This document shows positions 36,201 to 45,047 of a stretch of DNA of 64,000 nt, one piece after another; position 1 is the stretch's first letter, and every line of letters starts with the position of its first letter. A program made the translations under genes and the position numbers. Source of the stretch: Streptomyces dengpaensis. Its GTDB lineage: Bacteria; Actinomycetota; Actinomycetes; Streptomycetales; Streptomycetaceae. Where the stretch lies: the NCBI RefSeq assembly GCF_002946835.1, contig NZ_CP026652.1:2976001-3040000 (forward strand), written 5' to 3'. Below the pieces are notes generated by a model that had not been told where the DNA came from, did no database searches, and saw only the letters and a program-made list of their open reading frames with translations.

Positions 36201-36642
36201 CCACGTCCTGTTCGGGACCGGACAGCAGCCGCAGCGGCTCCACGAACAGGTCGCTGTCCTGGTGGGCGCGGACCAGGGCGTAGCAGAAGGAGTGGAAAGT
36301 GGTGGCCTGGGGGGCGCGGGCGGCCCCTATGCGCAGCGCCATGCGGTCGCGCAGCTCGACGGCCGCCTTCCTGCTGAACGTCAGCACCAGGACCCGCTGC
36401 GGGTCGCCGTCCCGTGCGATCCGGGCGGCCACGGACTCGACGAGCGTGGTGGTCTTGCCGGTGCCCGGGCCCGCGAGGACGAGCAGTGGACCGCTCCCGT
36501 GGTCAACCACCGCGCGCTGCCCCGCGTCCAGACGAGGGGGATCCACCCGGGCCGGCGGGGTACGCACCAGTCGGTACGCGCCGCGGGTCCCCTGGCGCAC
36601 CTGGGGGTGCGTCAGGCGCCTGGTGGAAGAAGTGGAGCTCAC
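33223..36642 (-). CDS. adnA: AdnA, helicase-nuclease subunit of AdnAB
   Basis: This 1139-residue protein has Walker A LAGPGTGKTT near residue 55, Walker B VYVDEYQDTDPAQ near 270, and a RecB-family nuclease with VVDFKTGKH near 1050. Cysteines in NTCALQW and CTHCAFRASC suit the AddB/Cas4-type 4Fe-4S cluster of AdnA subunits. An acidic low-complexity insert sits at about 460-510. The upstream position next to adnB is as in mycobacteria (adnA first). GTG 36642 begins the reading frame; AGGACC upstream is weak. The 300-nt gap above it (36643-36942) holds no gene that I can see. Confidence 0.92.
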   Translation of the reverse strand: MSSTSSTRRLTHPQVRQGTRGAYRLVRTPPARVDPPRLDAGQRAVVDHGSGPLLVLAGPGTGKTTTLVESVAARIARDGDPQRVLVLTFSRKAAVELRDRMALRIGAARAPQATTFHSFCYALVRAHQDSDLFVEPLRLLSGPEQDVAVRGLLAGQPDLERLGLAHVRWPDELRACLTTRGFADEVRAVLARSRELGLSPDALDAFAQRIGRPDWGAAAAFLAEYLDVLDMQGVLDYAELVHRAVLLARRPEVAEHLAAQYDAVYVDEYQDTDPAQVRLLHALAGGGRTLVAFGDPDQSIYAFRGADVNGILDFPDTFPRADGRPAPVEVLRTSRRSGAALLAATRLLTQRMPLTRLPAEKVRAHRELSPVRDGGRVEVYTYPTPGTELDNIADILRRAHLEDGVPWGDMAVLVRAGSRTIPTIRRALTAAGVPLDIDGDDLPLRHESAVAPLLTALRAVARAEQGEDSATDGALSAETDAAVPAEDEGGAPVDDEGALPEDAERASPAAPEQPRPWLDTETALTLLASPLASMDAADLRRLGRALREEERAAGNLVPPPSDDLLARALAEPERLVAHDPAYARGAQRLGALLRKARERLAGGGTAEEALWDLWEGTPWPQRLERAARRGGAAGRNADRDLDAVCALFATAARAEERTGGRGALNFLEEIEAEDIAADTLTRRAVRPDAVRLMTAHRSKGLEWRLVVLAGVQQGLWPDLRRRGSLLEADRIGRDGLAEPLTPGALLSEERRLFYVAATRARERLVVTAVKAPADDGDQPSRFLAELGVEPKDVTGRPRRPLSVAALVAELRATTVDPRVSDTLRQAAARRLARLAALADEDGRPLVPSAHPYRWWGMYEPTESKVPLRDRDQPVVLSGSALDQLANTCALQWFLGREVKADAPATAAQGFGNVVHVLADEVASGHTPADLDVLMERLDSVWNALAFDAPWKSAQEKEHARVALERFLKWHVMDRTGRTPVASEHDFDVTLEAGSYEVRIRGSMDRVEADTEGRAYVVDFKTGKHAPSAAEVTHHPQLAVYQLAVREGAVDDAFEGVRPEPGGAELVQLRQGAAKKNGGETLPKVQAQEPLAGEWVGDLLATAAGKVLDERFSPTTGQHCTHCAFRASCSARPEGRQVVE

Positions 36643-36942
36643 GTGGTTTGCCGGTCCTGGTGGTTGTGCGGTTTGTCACTGACGGCGCGGAGGGCCGTCG
36701 TAGGGCTGGTGGTCGGGCGACGGGTGCGAGGACTGCCGCGCGTGGAGGGTGGTGGCCGCGGAGTGAAGGGGATGCGCGCCGACGACGCTACGCCGGTGAC
36801 GTACGTGGAAGGAGGGCTTCGGCTTCTTCCCTCACGCCACGTGCGTCACCCGCTCCACGAACGTACGGCATGTCACGGATGTGCCTCGTTTCCCCCGTAC
36901 GGGCCACGGGCTCCCCTTTCGCCCGTCCGATGCCGGAAGCTG

Positions 36943-37308
36943 TCAGGTGTGACCATCCGCGCGCTCGCCGCCGTCCCATCGCGCCCGTCTCATGTCGACG
37001 CGCGGCAGATGCCCCTCGGAGGCTCTGCTCGCCTCCTTCAGGGGCGTGCCCTCGTCGCGGTAGTGGGCCAGCGCCTCCAGTTCGTGGCCCGGCAGCAGCA
37101 CGCCGTCGGCGCGTATGACGCGCCACCACGGGACCGCTCCTCCGTAGAGGGCCATCACGCGGCCCACCTGGCGCGGTCCTCCCGCGTCCAGCCATTCGGC
37201 GACGTCGCCGTACGTCATGACGCGCCCCGGCGGAATCAGCTCGGCGACCTCGAGGACCCGCTCGGCGTACTCCGGCAGGGCATCCGCCGGAAGGCTCTCC
37301 TCACTCAT
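36943..37308 (-). CDS. alkyltransferase-like protein (ATL), Ada C-domain family
   Basis: The 121-residue protein has the O6-alkylguanine transferase fold: IPPGRVMTYGDVAEWL (helix-turn-helix), RQVGRVMALYGG and LLPGHELEALAHYRDEG. Where active enzymes have PCHR, this one has PWWR, so the acceptor Cys is replaced by Trp. This identifies an ATL protein, which flips out alkylated guanine and recruits nucleotide-excision repair instead of repairing directly. ATG 37308 begins the domain. It lies just above adnA in the same direction. Confidence 0.9.
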   Translation of the reverse strand: MSEESLPADALPEYAERVLEVAELIPPGRVMTYGDVAEWLDAGGPRQVGRVMALYGGAVPWWRVIRADGVLLPGHELEALAHYRDEGTPLKEASRASEGHLPRVDMRRARWDGGERADGHT

Positions 37309-37494
37309 CCGCCCCATCCTGCCCCACCCCACCGACAATGTGAGGTGGCAGCGACTGTGCGTATCCCTCGCCCCGCGACGACGCTTGAGGCAGACTGTGC
37401 GCCCCCGCATTTGCACCCTGATGCCCCCGTGTGTCGGTCGTGCATGCCACCATCGTGCGGGCGGTGACCGGTGATACGAGATCAAGAAGAGATC

Positions 37495-40317
37495 ATGAGG
37501 CAACAGGGCGTGCACCCCGAAGACGCGGAGGGCACCTCCGAGGCCTCGTCACGCCCGGACGCCGACGGCGTGGGCGAGAAGGGCGCGAAGGAGAAGGCGA
37601 ACGAGTCCGCCTCCACCGCGGCCGAAGAGCCCACTCCTCACAGCGAAGAGCCCACTCCTAAGACGTACGAAAACGAGAAGCAGCAGGTCAAGCAGGACGC
37701 CGACTGCGGCGACGACTCCCGCGCCGACGAGGTGGAGGGCGACGAACCGCTGCTCCCCGCGCGCGTGCACCGTCCGTCCGACCTGATGCGGCTCCTCGTC
37801 GGCTTCCTCGCGATCGTCGTCCTGCTCGCCATCGCGGCGTTCGCCCACGGCACGACCTCGGGGCTCGAGCAGGACATCAACAAGGGCACGGGCCAGGCAC
37901 CCGATCTGCTGATCAAGATCGCGGGTCTGGCGTCGAGCATCGCGATCCTTCTGGTGCCCGTCGCCTTCGCCATCGAGCGGCTGATCAAGCGGGACGGGCT
38001 GCGTATCGCCGACGGCGTCCTCGCCGCGGTCCTGGCGCACGGAGTGACACTGGCCACGGACCTGTGGGTCGCGAAGGCTGCCCCGGACTCCATCCAGGAG
38101 GCGCTCACCCAGCCGTCTCCGGGGGACATCCATGCCCTCACCGATCCCGTGCACGGCTATCTCGCACCGGTCATCGCATACATGACGGCCGTCGGCATGT
38201 CCCGCAGACCGCGCTGGCGCGCGGTGCTCTGGGTGGTGCTGCTCCTCGACGCGTTCTCCATGCTGGTCACCGGCTATACGACGCCGTTCTCGATCATCCT
38301 GACGGTGCTGATCGGCTGGACCGTCGCCTACGGGACGTTGTACGCGGTCGGCTCACCGAACGTACGGCCCACCGGGCGGACGCTGATGGCGGGTCTGCGG
38401 CACGTCGGCTTCCACCCGGTGAGCGCGGCCCGCGTGGAGGCACTGGAGGCCACGGAGAACGGCGACCGCGGCAGACGCTACTTCGTCACGCTGGAGGACG
38501 GCCGGCCGCTGGACGTCACGGTCGTCGACCGCGAGCAGCAGGCACAGGGCTTCTTCTACCGCGTGTGGCGGCGCCTGACACTGCGCGGCATCACCACGCG
38601 CCGCAGCCTTCAGTCGCTGCGCCAGGCCCTGGAACAGGAAGCGCTCCTCGCGTACGCGGCCATCGCGGCCGGGGCCAACGCGCCCAAGCTGATCGCGACC
38701 TCCGAACTCGGCCCGGACGCCGTCATGCTCGTCTACGAGCACACCGGTGCCCGCACCCTCGACTCGCTGCCCGACGGGCTCATCACCGACGAGTTCCTGC
38801 GCGACACCTGGCACCAGGTGCAGGCGTTGCAGTCCCGGCGCATCGCGCACCGCAGGCTCGCGGGTGACGCGATTTTGGTGGATCGTTCCGGCACGGTCAT
38901 CCTCACCGATCTGCGTGGCGGCGAGATCGCGGCCGGCGAGCTGCTGCTGCGCATGGACATCGCCCAGCTGGTCACCACGCTCGGACTGCGCGTGGGTGCC
39001 GAGCGCGCGGTGGCGTCGGCGGTCGGCGTGCTCGGCCCGGACGCCGTCGCCGACTGTCTGCCGATGCTGCAGCCGATCGCGCTGACGCGCTCCACGCGCG
39101 CGACCCTGCGAAAACTGGCCCGGGAGCGCGCGCACCGCGAGCGCGAGGCGGTCCTGGAGGCCTCCCGGCAGGACAAGCTCGCCCGCGTCGAGGAAGCCAA
39201 GGAAGCCACCACGCCCGTATTGGAGAAGCCCGACAAGAAAGCTGTACGGGCAGAGCAGCGGGCCGAGAAGCGGGCGATCGACGAGGCACTGGACGAGGCG
39301 CGCGAGGAGGATCTGCTCACCCAGATCCGCCACCAGGTGCTGCTGATCAGGCCCCAGGCACCGGTCGAACCGGCCCGCCTGGAACGCGTCAGGCCGCGCA
39401 CACTGATCAGTTTCATCGCGGGTGCGATCGGCGCGTACTTCCTGCTGACGCAGCTCACGCACATCGAGTTCGGCACCCTCTTCGCCAACGCCTCGTGGGG
39501 CTGGGTCGCCGCCGCGGCGGCGTTCTCGGCGCTGAGCTACTTCGCAGCGGCGATGAGCCTGCTCGGCTTCGTGCCGGAGCGGGTGCCCTTCCTGCGGACC
39601 GTGGCGGCACAGGTCGCCGGTTCCTTCGTGAAGATCGTGGCGCCCGCGGCGGTGGGCGGTGTCGCTCTCAACACGCGCTTCCTGCAGCGGGCCGGGGTGC
39701 GGCCGGGGCTCGCGGTGGCGAGTGTCGGCGCGTCGCAGCTGTTCGGGCTCGGCTGCCACATCCTGATGCTGCTGGCCTTCGGCTATCTGACCGGCACCGA
39801 GAAGACGCCGTCCCTGTCGCCCTCCCGCACGGTCATCGCGGGTCTGCTGACGGTCGCGGTACTGGTCCTCGTCGTGACCTCGGTGCCGTTCCTGCGCAAA
39901 TTCGTCGCCACGCGCGTGAGGTCGCTGTTCGCGGGCGTCGTGCCGCGCATGCTGGATGTGCTGCAGCGGCCGCAGAAACTGATCACCGGCATCGGCGGCA
40001 TGCTGCTGCTGACCGCCTGCTTCGTGATGTGCCTGGACGCGTCGATCCGCGCGTTCGGCCACGACGAGGCCACCACGCTCAGCATCGCCAGCGTCGCCGT
40101 CGTCTTCCTCGCCGGTAACGCGCTGGGCTCGGCGGCACCGACCCCCGGCGGCGTGGGCGCCGTCGAGGCGACCCTCACCGTCGGTCTGATCGCGGTCGGC
40201 CTCCCCAAGGAGGTCGCGGCGCCCGCGGTGCTGCTGTACCGGCTGCTGACGCTGTGGCTCCCGGTGCTGCCCGGATGGCTGTACTTCAACCACCTGACGC
40301 GCAAGGGCGCGCTCTAG
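37495..40317 (+). CDS. multi-domain membrane protein: kinase-like core plus UPF0104/flippase-like domain
   Basis: The protein is about 940 residues. Residues 1-90 are acidic and disordered. Residues 95-300 hold five or six membrane helices. Residues 330-540 resemble a protein- or lipopolysaccharide-kinase lobe (HRRLAGDAILVDRSG, ILTDLRGGE). A Lys/Glu/Ala coiled region (about 545-640) precedes a C-terminal lysylphosphatidylglycerol-synthase-type transmembrane domain (UPF0104/AglD family, GNALGSAAPTPGGVGAVEA near 895). The last domain suggests lipid or lipid-linked glycan handling. The kinase-like part lacks clear catalytic residues and may be a pseudokinase. ATG 37495 has AGAAGAG upstream; GTG 37471 is an alternative. 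Confidence 0.8.
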   Translation: MRQQGVHPEDAEGTSEASSRPDADGVGEKGAKEKANESASTAAEEPTPHSEEPTPKTYENEKQQVKQDADCGDDSRADEVEGDEPLLPARVHRPSDLMRLLVGFLAIVVLLAIAAFAHGTTSGLEQDINKGTGQAPDLLIKIAGLASSIAILLVPVAFAIERLIKRDGLRIADGVLAAVLAHGVTLATDLWVAKAAPDSIQEALTQPSPGDIHALTDPVHGYLAPVIAYMTAVGMSRRPRWRAVLWVVLLLDAFSMLVTGYTTPFSIILTVLIGWTVAYGTLYAVGSPNVRPTGRTLMAGLRHVGFHPVSAARVEALEATENGDRGRRYFVTLEDGRPLDVTVVDREQQAQGFFYRVWRRLTLRGITTRRSLQSLRQALEQEALLAYAAIAAGANAPKLIATSELGPDAVMLVYEHTGARTLDSLPDGLITDEFLRDTWHQVQALQSRRIAHRRLAGDAILVDRSGTVILTDLRGGEIAAGELLLRMDIAQLVTTLGLRVGAERAVASAVGVLGPDAVADCLPMLQPIALTRSTRATLRKLARERAHREREAVLEASRQDKLARVEEAKEATTPVLEKPDKKAVRAEQRAEKRAIDEALDEAREEDLLTQIRHQVLLIRPQAPVEPARLERVRPRTLISFIAGAIGAYFLLTQLTHIEFGTLFANASWGWVAAAAAFSALSYFAAAMSLLGFVPERVPFLRTVAAQVAGSFVKIVAPAAVGGVALNTRFLQRAGVRPGLAVASVGASQLFGLGCHILMLLAFGYLTGTEKTPSLSPSRTVIAGLLTVAVLVLVVTSVPFLRKFVATRVRSLFAGVVPRMLDVLQRPQKLITGIGGMLLLTACFVMCLDASIRAFGHDEATTLSIASVAVVFLAGNALGSAAPTPGGVGAVEATLTVGLIAVGLPKEVAAPAVLLYRLLTLWLPVLPGWLYFNHLTRKGAL

Positions 40318-40480
40318 GCCGGCGCCGGCGCCGGCTCGTACGGAGCGCTTCTCGGGCGTACGGGCCGTGTCGTACTGACTGTGTCGTACGAGCCGTGTCG
40401 TACGCGCCACGGCGCACCTGGTACGAGCCGTGCGGCGCGCCCTCACCCACACGGCTCGCGCCCCGAGCGCCCCGCCCCGC
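40318..40480. repeat. TCGTACGAGCCGTG-type short repeats between genes
   Basis: Several imperfect copies of GTGTCGTACGAGCCGTG and palindromic GGCGCCGGCGCC follow the flippase gene. They may act as a terminator region before the peptidase gene. No coding feature is seen. Confidence 0.5.
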
Positions 40481-40499
40481 GCGACCGCAGGATGGGAAC

Positions 40500-42044
40500 A
40501 TGCCGAACCCGCCCCGGCTACGCGCCGCTGCTCTGACCGTCACCGCTCTGCTGCTCTCTTCCTTGATGACGGCTTGCGGTGACGATTCCAAGGATGAGGA
40601 TCTGACGGCCCAGAAGCTGAGCTGGAAGGAGTGCCCGGCACCGTCCGAGTCCGAGGGCGGAGGCAACCCTCCCTCACCCTTGCCGGGCGGTACGGAGTGG
40701 CAGTGCGCCACTCTGAAGGTGCCCCTCGACTGGGCCAAGCCCAAGGGCGAGACGATCGGGATCGCGGTGATCCGGGCGAAGACGAGCGGTGACGAGAACA
40801 AGCGCATCGGGTCGCTCGTCTTCAACTTCGGCGGCCCCGGCGGCTCGGGCGTCGCCACACTGCCCGCCTTCAGCAAGGACTACGAAAAGCTGCGCACCCG
40901 CTACGACCTGGTGAGCTTCGACCCGCGGGGAGTCGGCCGCAGCGCGGGCGTGCAGTGCGAGGACGACAGCCAGCTCGACGAGTACTTCCAGGAGGACGCC
41001 ACCCCGGACGACACCGCCGAGCAGCGGCAGCTCCTGGAGAACACCAAGGCGTTCAACTCGGCCTGCGAGAAGAACTCCGGCGGGACCCTCCCTCATGTGC
41101 GCACGACCGACGCGGCCCGCGACATGGACCTGATGCGGCATGTGCTCGGCGACGACAAGCTGTACTACTTCGGCATCTCGTACGGCACCGAACTGGGCGG
41201 CGTGTACGCGCACTTGTTCCCCAAGAGGGTGGGGCGCGCCGTCTTCGACGGGGTCGTCGACCCGACGCAGAACCCCGAGCAGAGCTCGCTCGGGCAGGCC
41301 AAGGGCTTCCAGCGCGCTCTCGACAACTTCGCCAACGACTGCACCTCGAAGATCGAGCCCTGTCCGATCGGCGACACGGCGCAGGACGTCAAGGACCGCA
41401 TCGCCAAACTCCTGAAGGACCTCGACAGCGATCCGATCCCCGGCGTCTTCCCCCGTCAGCTCACCCAGTCCGCCGCGACCAGCGGCATCGCGCAGGCTCT
41501 GTACTCCAAGGACTTCTGGGAGTTCCTGACGGAGGGCCTCGAGCAGGCGTACGAAGGTGACGGCAGGGTGCTGATGCTGCTGTCGGACTCGATGAACGGG
41601 CGTGACGAGAACGGCCAGTACAGCAACCTCGTCGCGGCGAACGTCTCCATCAACTGCGCGGACGACAAACCGCGTTATACGACGAACTTCGTGAAGTCGA
41701 AGCTTCCGCAGTTCCAGGCCGCCTCGCCGCTGTTCGGCGACTATCTGGCCTGGTCCCTGCTCAGCTGCACCGACTGGGCCGTGGCGGGGGCCGCCAACCA
41801 TCCGGACGTCAGCGCCCCCGGCGCGGCGCCGATTCTCGTGGTCGGCAACACCGGCGACCCGGCCACGCCGTACGAGGGCGCGAGGAAGATGGTGGACGCG
41901 CTGGGCAAGGGAGTCGGCGTCGAGCTGACGTACAAGGGCCAGGGGCACGGGGCGTACGACAGCAAGAACAAGTGCGTGCAAGGCGCCGTGAACAGCTATC
42001 TGCTGGAGGGGACCGTTCCGCGGGCCGGCACCGTCTGCTCTTAG
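40500..42044 (+). CDS. secreted TAP-family peptidase lipoprotein (alpha/beta hydrolase)
   Basis: The 514-residue protein begins with a lipoprotein-type signal (LLLSSLMTACGDD, Cys near 23). The S33-like fold follows: oxyanion block FNFGGPGGSG, nucleophile Ser in GISYGTELGG (near 225), TGDPATPY with the Asp and GHGAY with the His. The C-terminal TAP-like domain marks Streptomyces tripeptidyl aminopeptidases (Tap, SlpD, SlpE), which trim exported proteins. AGGATGGG precedes ATG 40500. It is a tandem paralogue of the next gene. Confidence 0.92.
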   Translation: MPNPPRLRAAALTVTALLLSSLMTACGDDSKDEDLTAQKLSWKECPAPSESEGGGNPPSPLPGGTEWQCATLKVPLDWAKPKGETIGIAVIRAKTSGDENKRIGSLVFNFGGPGGSGVATLPAFSKDYEKLRTRYDLVSFDPRGVGRSAGVQCEDDSQLDEYFQEDATPDDTAEQRQLLENTKAFNSACEKNSGGTLPHVRTTDAARDMDLMRHVLGDDKLYYFGISYGTELGGVYAHLFPKRVGRAVFDGVVDPTQNPEQSSLGQAKGFQRALDNFANDCTSKIEPCPIGDTAQDVKDRIAKLLKDLDSDPIPGVFPRQLTQSAATSGIAQALYSKDFWEFLTEGLEQAYEGDGRVLMLLSDSMNGRDENGQYSNLVAANVSINCADDKPRYTTNFVKSKLPQFQAASPLFGDYLAWSLLSCTDWAVAGAANHPDVSAPGAAPILVVGNTGDPATPYEGARKMVDALGKGVGVELTYKGQGHGAYDSKNKCVQGAVNSYLLEGTVPRAGTVCS

Positions 42045-42100
42045 AAAACCGCAGGTCAAAGAGTTATCCACAGGGCTCCGCGGCGCTGACCGCCGCCGCC

Positions 42101-42141
42101 TAATATGGCCTGCATGTGATCCGCGGCTTCGGACGGATCAC
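42101..42141 (+). promoter_or_regulatory. -10-like box and dyad upstream of second peptidase gene
   Basis: TAATAT at 42101-42106 is followed by the dyad GTGATCCG ... CGGATCAC (42116-42123 with 42134-42141), placed as a start-site operator or leader hairpin. No convincing -35 box is seen. Confidence 0.45.
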
Positions 42142-42159
42142 GGGTGAGGGGGAAAGCGC

Positions 42160-43713
42160 ATGACACGTTTCGCACGGTGGACGGCCGCGGCCGCCGCCGC
42201 GTTACTGGTGGCCGGCTGCAGCAGCGGCTCGTCGGGGGACGGCACGGACGAGGGGAAGAACAGCGATACGCCTTCGGCCGCCGCGTCTTCTTCCGGCGCG
42301 GCCGCTGGTCTGCCCGCCTCGCTCACCTCGCAGAAGCTCGACTGGGGCCGCTGCAAGGGCACTTCGGACTCTCCCGCGCCGGGCAGCGGCTGGCAGTGCG
42401 CGACGCTGAAGGTGCCCCTGGACTACGCGAAGCCGGACGGCGAGACGATCGGCCTGGCGCTGATCCGCTCGAAGGCGACCGGCGGCGAGAGCAAGCGCAT
42501 CGGCTCCCTCCTGTTCAACTTCGGCGGGCCCGGCGGCTCCGGCGTCTCCACGATGCCCGCGTACGAGAGCGTCGTCGGCCCACTCCACCAGCGGTACGAC
42601 CTGGTCAGCTGGGACCCGCGCGGTGTCGCCACCAGCGAGGGCGTGCGCTGCCGCAGCGACAAGGCGATCCAGGCCGCCGAGTCGGTGGACGCCACACCGG
42701 ACGACGCGGCCGAGGAAGCGGCGTACTTCAAGGACGCCGCCGACTTCGGCAAGGGCTGCGAGAAGGCCCAGGGGAAGCTGCTGTCCCACGTCTCGACGAC
42801 GGACACGGCCCGCGACATGGACCTGATGCGCCACATCCTCGGCGACCGGAGGATGCACTACTTCGGCATCTCGTACGGCACCGAACTCGGCGGGGTGTAC
42901 GCCCACTTGTTCCCCCAGAAGGTGGGGCGACTGATCCTGGACGCCGTCGTCGATCCGAGCGCCGACACGGTGGGCCACGCCAAAAACCAGACCCTGGGCT
43001 TCCAGCGCGCGCTGGACGACTACCTCAAGTCCACGGGCAAGGACCCGAAGCAGGGCTCCCAGAAGATCGTGGACCTGCTGGACCGGATCGACACGAAGCC
43101 CCTGCCGACGTCCGGCGGGCGCAAGCTCACCGAGACGCTCGCGCTCACCGGTATCATCCTGCCGCTGTACAGCAAGGAGAGCTGGCCGACCCTGACCAGC
43201 GCCCTCAAGGCGGCCGAGGACGGGGACGGTTCGCAGCTGCTGGGCCTCGCCGACGGATACAACAGCCGTGACGCCTCGGGGCACTACGGCACGACGACGC
43301 ATTCCCAACGGGTCATATCGTGCTTGGACGACAAGCAGCGGCCGACGCCCGAGGAGACGGAGACGCTGCTGCCCGAGTTCGAGAAGATCTCGCCCGTCTT
43401 CGGGGACTACCTGGGCTGGGACACGGCGGGTTGGTGCCACGACTGGCCGGTTGGGGGGCAGTTCGACAATCCGGAGGTCAGCGCTCCGGGAGCCGAGCCC
43501 ATCCTGGTCGTCGGCAACACCGGGGACCCGGCGACGCCGTACGAGGGTGCCCGCAGGATGGCCGACGAGCTGGGCAAGGGCGTCGGCGTGCAGCTCACCT
43601 GGAAGGGCGAGGGCCATGGGGCGTACGGGAGTGGGAGCGACTGCGTCGACTCGACCGTGAACAGCTATCTGCTGGACGGGACGGTGCCGAAGGACGGCAA
43701 GGTCTGTTCATGA
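42160..43713 (+). CDS. secreted TAP-family peptidase lipoprotein, paralogue
   Basis: This 517-residue paralogue of the preceding gene has an excellent lipobox (LLVAGC, Cys 20) and a Ser/Ala/Gly linker. The same catalytic blocks are present (FNFGGPGGSG, GISYGTELGG, TGDPATPY, GHGAYGSG). It should be a membrane-anchored extracellular aminopeptidase. Separate promoter-like elements at 42101 suggest it is not simply read through from its neighbour. A strong hairpin follows the stop. Confidence 0.92.
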   Translation: MTRFARWTAAAAAALLVAGCSSGSSGDGTDEGKNSDTPSAAASSSGAAAGLPASLTSQKLDWGRCKGTSDSPAPGSGWQCATLKVPLDYAKPDGETIGLALIRSKATGGESKRIGSLLFNFGGPGGSGVSTMPAYESVVGPLHQRYDLVSWDPRGVATSEGVRCRSDKAIQAAESVDATPDDAAEEAAYFKDAADFGKGCEKAQGKLLSHVSTTDTARDMDLMRHILGDRRMHYFGISYGTELGGVYAHLFPQKVGRLILDAVVDPSADTVGHAKNQTLGFQRALDDYLKSTGKDPKQGSQKIVDLLDRIDTKPLPTSGGRKLTETLALTGIILPLYSKESWPTLTSALKAAEDGDGSQLLGLADGYNSRDASGHYGTTTHSQRVISCLDDKQRPTPEETETLLPEFEKISPVFGDYLGWDTAGWCHDWPVGGQFDNPEVSAPGAEPILVVGNTGDPATPYEGARRMADELGKGVGVQLTWKGEGHGAYGSGSDCVDSTVNSYLLDGTVPKDGKVCS

Positions 43714-43717
43714 CGAC

Positions 43718-43758
43718 GGCGGGGGCTTCGCGCAACCACGGTTCGCGAAGCCCCCGCC
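43718..43758. terminator. bidirectional terminator, peptidase gene / moeZ
   Basis: A perfect 15-bp stem (43718-43732 with 43744-43758) lies between convergent genes. Confidence 0.8.
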
Positions 43759-43805
43759 ATCGACAGAGCGGGCCGAGCTGCTCCTCGAACGGAGCGAGCC
43801 GCTGC

Positions 43806-44984
43806 TCAGTACACCGGCTTCTCCGGCTCGATCTGGTTGACCCAGCCGATCACGCCGCCGCCGACGTGGACCGCGTCCGAGAAGCCCGCGGCCTTCAGGA
43901 CGGCGAGGACCTCCGCACTGCGGACACCCGTCTTGCAGTGCAGGACGATCTTCTTGTCCTGCGGGAGGGTCTCCAGGGCGGTGCCCATGAGGAACTCGTT
44001 CTTCGGGATCAGCCTGGCGCCGGGGATCGAGACGATCTCGTACTCGTTGATCTCACGGACGTCGATGATCTCGATGTTCTCGCCGTCGTCGATCCACTCC
44101 TTGAGCTGCTTGGGAGTGATCGTCGAGCCAGCGGCCGCCTCCTGGGCCTCCTCGGACACGACGCCGCAGAAGGCCTCGTAGTCGATGAGCTCGGTGACGG
44201 TGGGGTTCTCACCGCAGACGGCGCAGTTCGGGTCCTTGCGGACCTTGACCTGGCGGTACTGCATTTCCAGGGCGTCGTAGATCATCAGGCGGCCGACGAG
44301 CGGCTCGCCCGTGCCGGTGAGGACCTTGATCGCCTCGGTGACCTGGATGGAGCCGATGGACGCGCACAGCACGCCCAGGACGCCGCCCTCGGCGCAGGAC
44401 GGGACCATGCCCGGCGGCGGGGGCTCCGGGTAGAGGCAGCGGTAGCAGGGGCCGTGCTCGGACCAGAAGACGGAGGCCTGGCCGTCGAAGCGGTAGATCG
44501 AGCCCCACACGTACGGCTTGTTGAGGAGCACGCACGCGTCGTTGACCAGGTAGCGGGTCGCGAAGTTGTCCGTGCCGTCGACGATCAGGTCGTACTGGCT
44601 GAAGATGTCCATCACGTTCTCGGCCTCGAGCCGCTCTTCGTGAAGGATCACGTTCACGTACGGGTTGATGCCCAGCACGGAGTCGCGCGCCGACTCGGCC
44701 TTGGAGCGGCCGATGTCCGCCTGGCTGTGGATGATCTGGCGCTGCAGGTTCGACTCGTCGACCTCGTCGAACTCCACGATGCCGAGCGTGCCCACCCCCG
44801 CCGCGGCCAGGTACATCAGCGCCGGCGAACCGAGGCCACCGGCGCCCACACACAGCACCTTGGCGTTCTTCAGCCGCTTCTGCCCGTCCATGCCCACATC
44901 GGGGATGATCAGGTGGCGGGAGTACCTGCGGACCTCGTCTACGGTGAGCTCAGAAGCTGGCTCAACCAGGGGTGGCAGCGACAC
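43806..44984 (-). CDS. moeZ: MoeZ, adenylyltransferase/sulfurtransferase
   Basis: The 392-residue protein joins an E1-like adenylation domain to a C-terminal rhodanese domain. The adenylation domain has VGAGGLGSPALMYLAAAGVG near 45, DxxNLQRQ near 78, DGTDNFATRYLVND, and zinc CxxC pairs CYRC and CAVC. The rhodanese domain has an active-site Cys in LHCKTGVRS near 340. MoeZ activates ubiquitin-like sulfur carriers (MoaD, CysO, ThiS) by adenylation and thiocarboxylation, serving molybdopterin, cysteine and thiamine paths. GTG 44984 has GGAG 5 nt upstream. Confidence 0.95.
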   Translation of the reverse strand: MSLPPLVEPASELTVDEVRRYSRHLIIPDVGMDGQKRLKNAKVLCVGAGGLGSPALMYLAAAGVGTLGIVEFDEVDESNLQRQIIHSQADIGRSKAESARDSVLGINPYVNVILHEERLEAENVMDIFSQYDLIVDGTDNFATRYLVNDACVLLNKPYVWGSIYRFDGQASVFWSEHGPCYRCLYPEPPPPGMVPSCAEGGVLGVLCASIGSIQVTEAIKVLTGTGEPLVGRLMIYDALEMQYRQVKVRKDPNCAVCGENPTVTELIDYEAFCGVVSEEAQEAAAGSTITPKQLKEWIDDGENIEIIDVREINEYEIVSIPGARLIPKNEFLMGTALETLPQDKKIVLHCKTGVRSAEVLAVLKAAGFSDAVHVGGGVIGWVNQIEPEKPVY

Positions 44985-45047
44985 GGGGACTCCGTTGGTC
45001 GGTCAATCACTACGGTTGTTCTGTCGGTAACACTGCCACGCTCTCCT

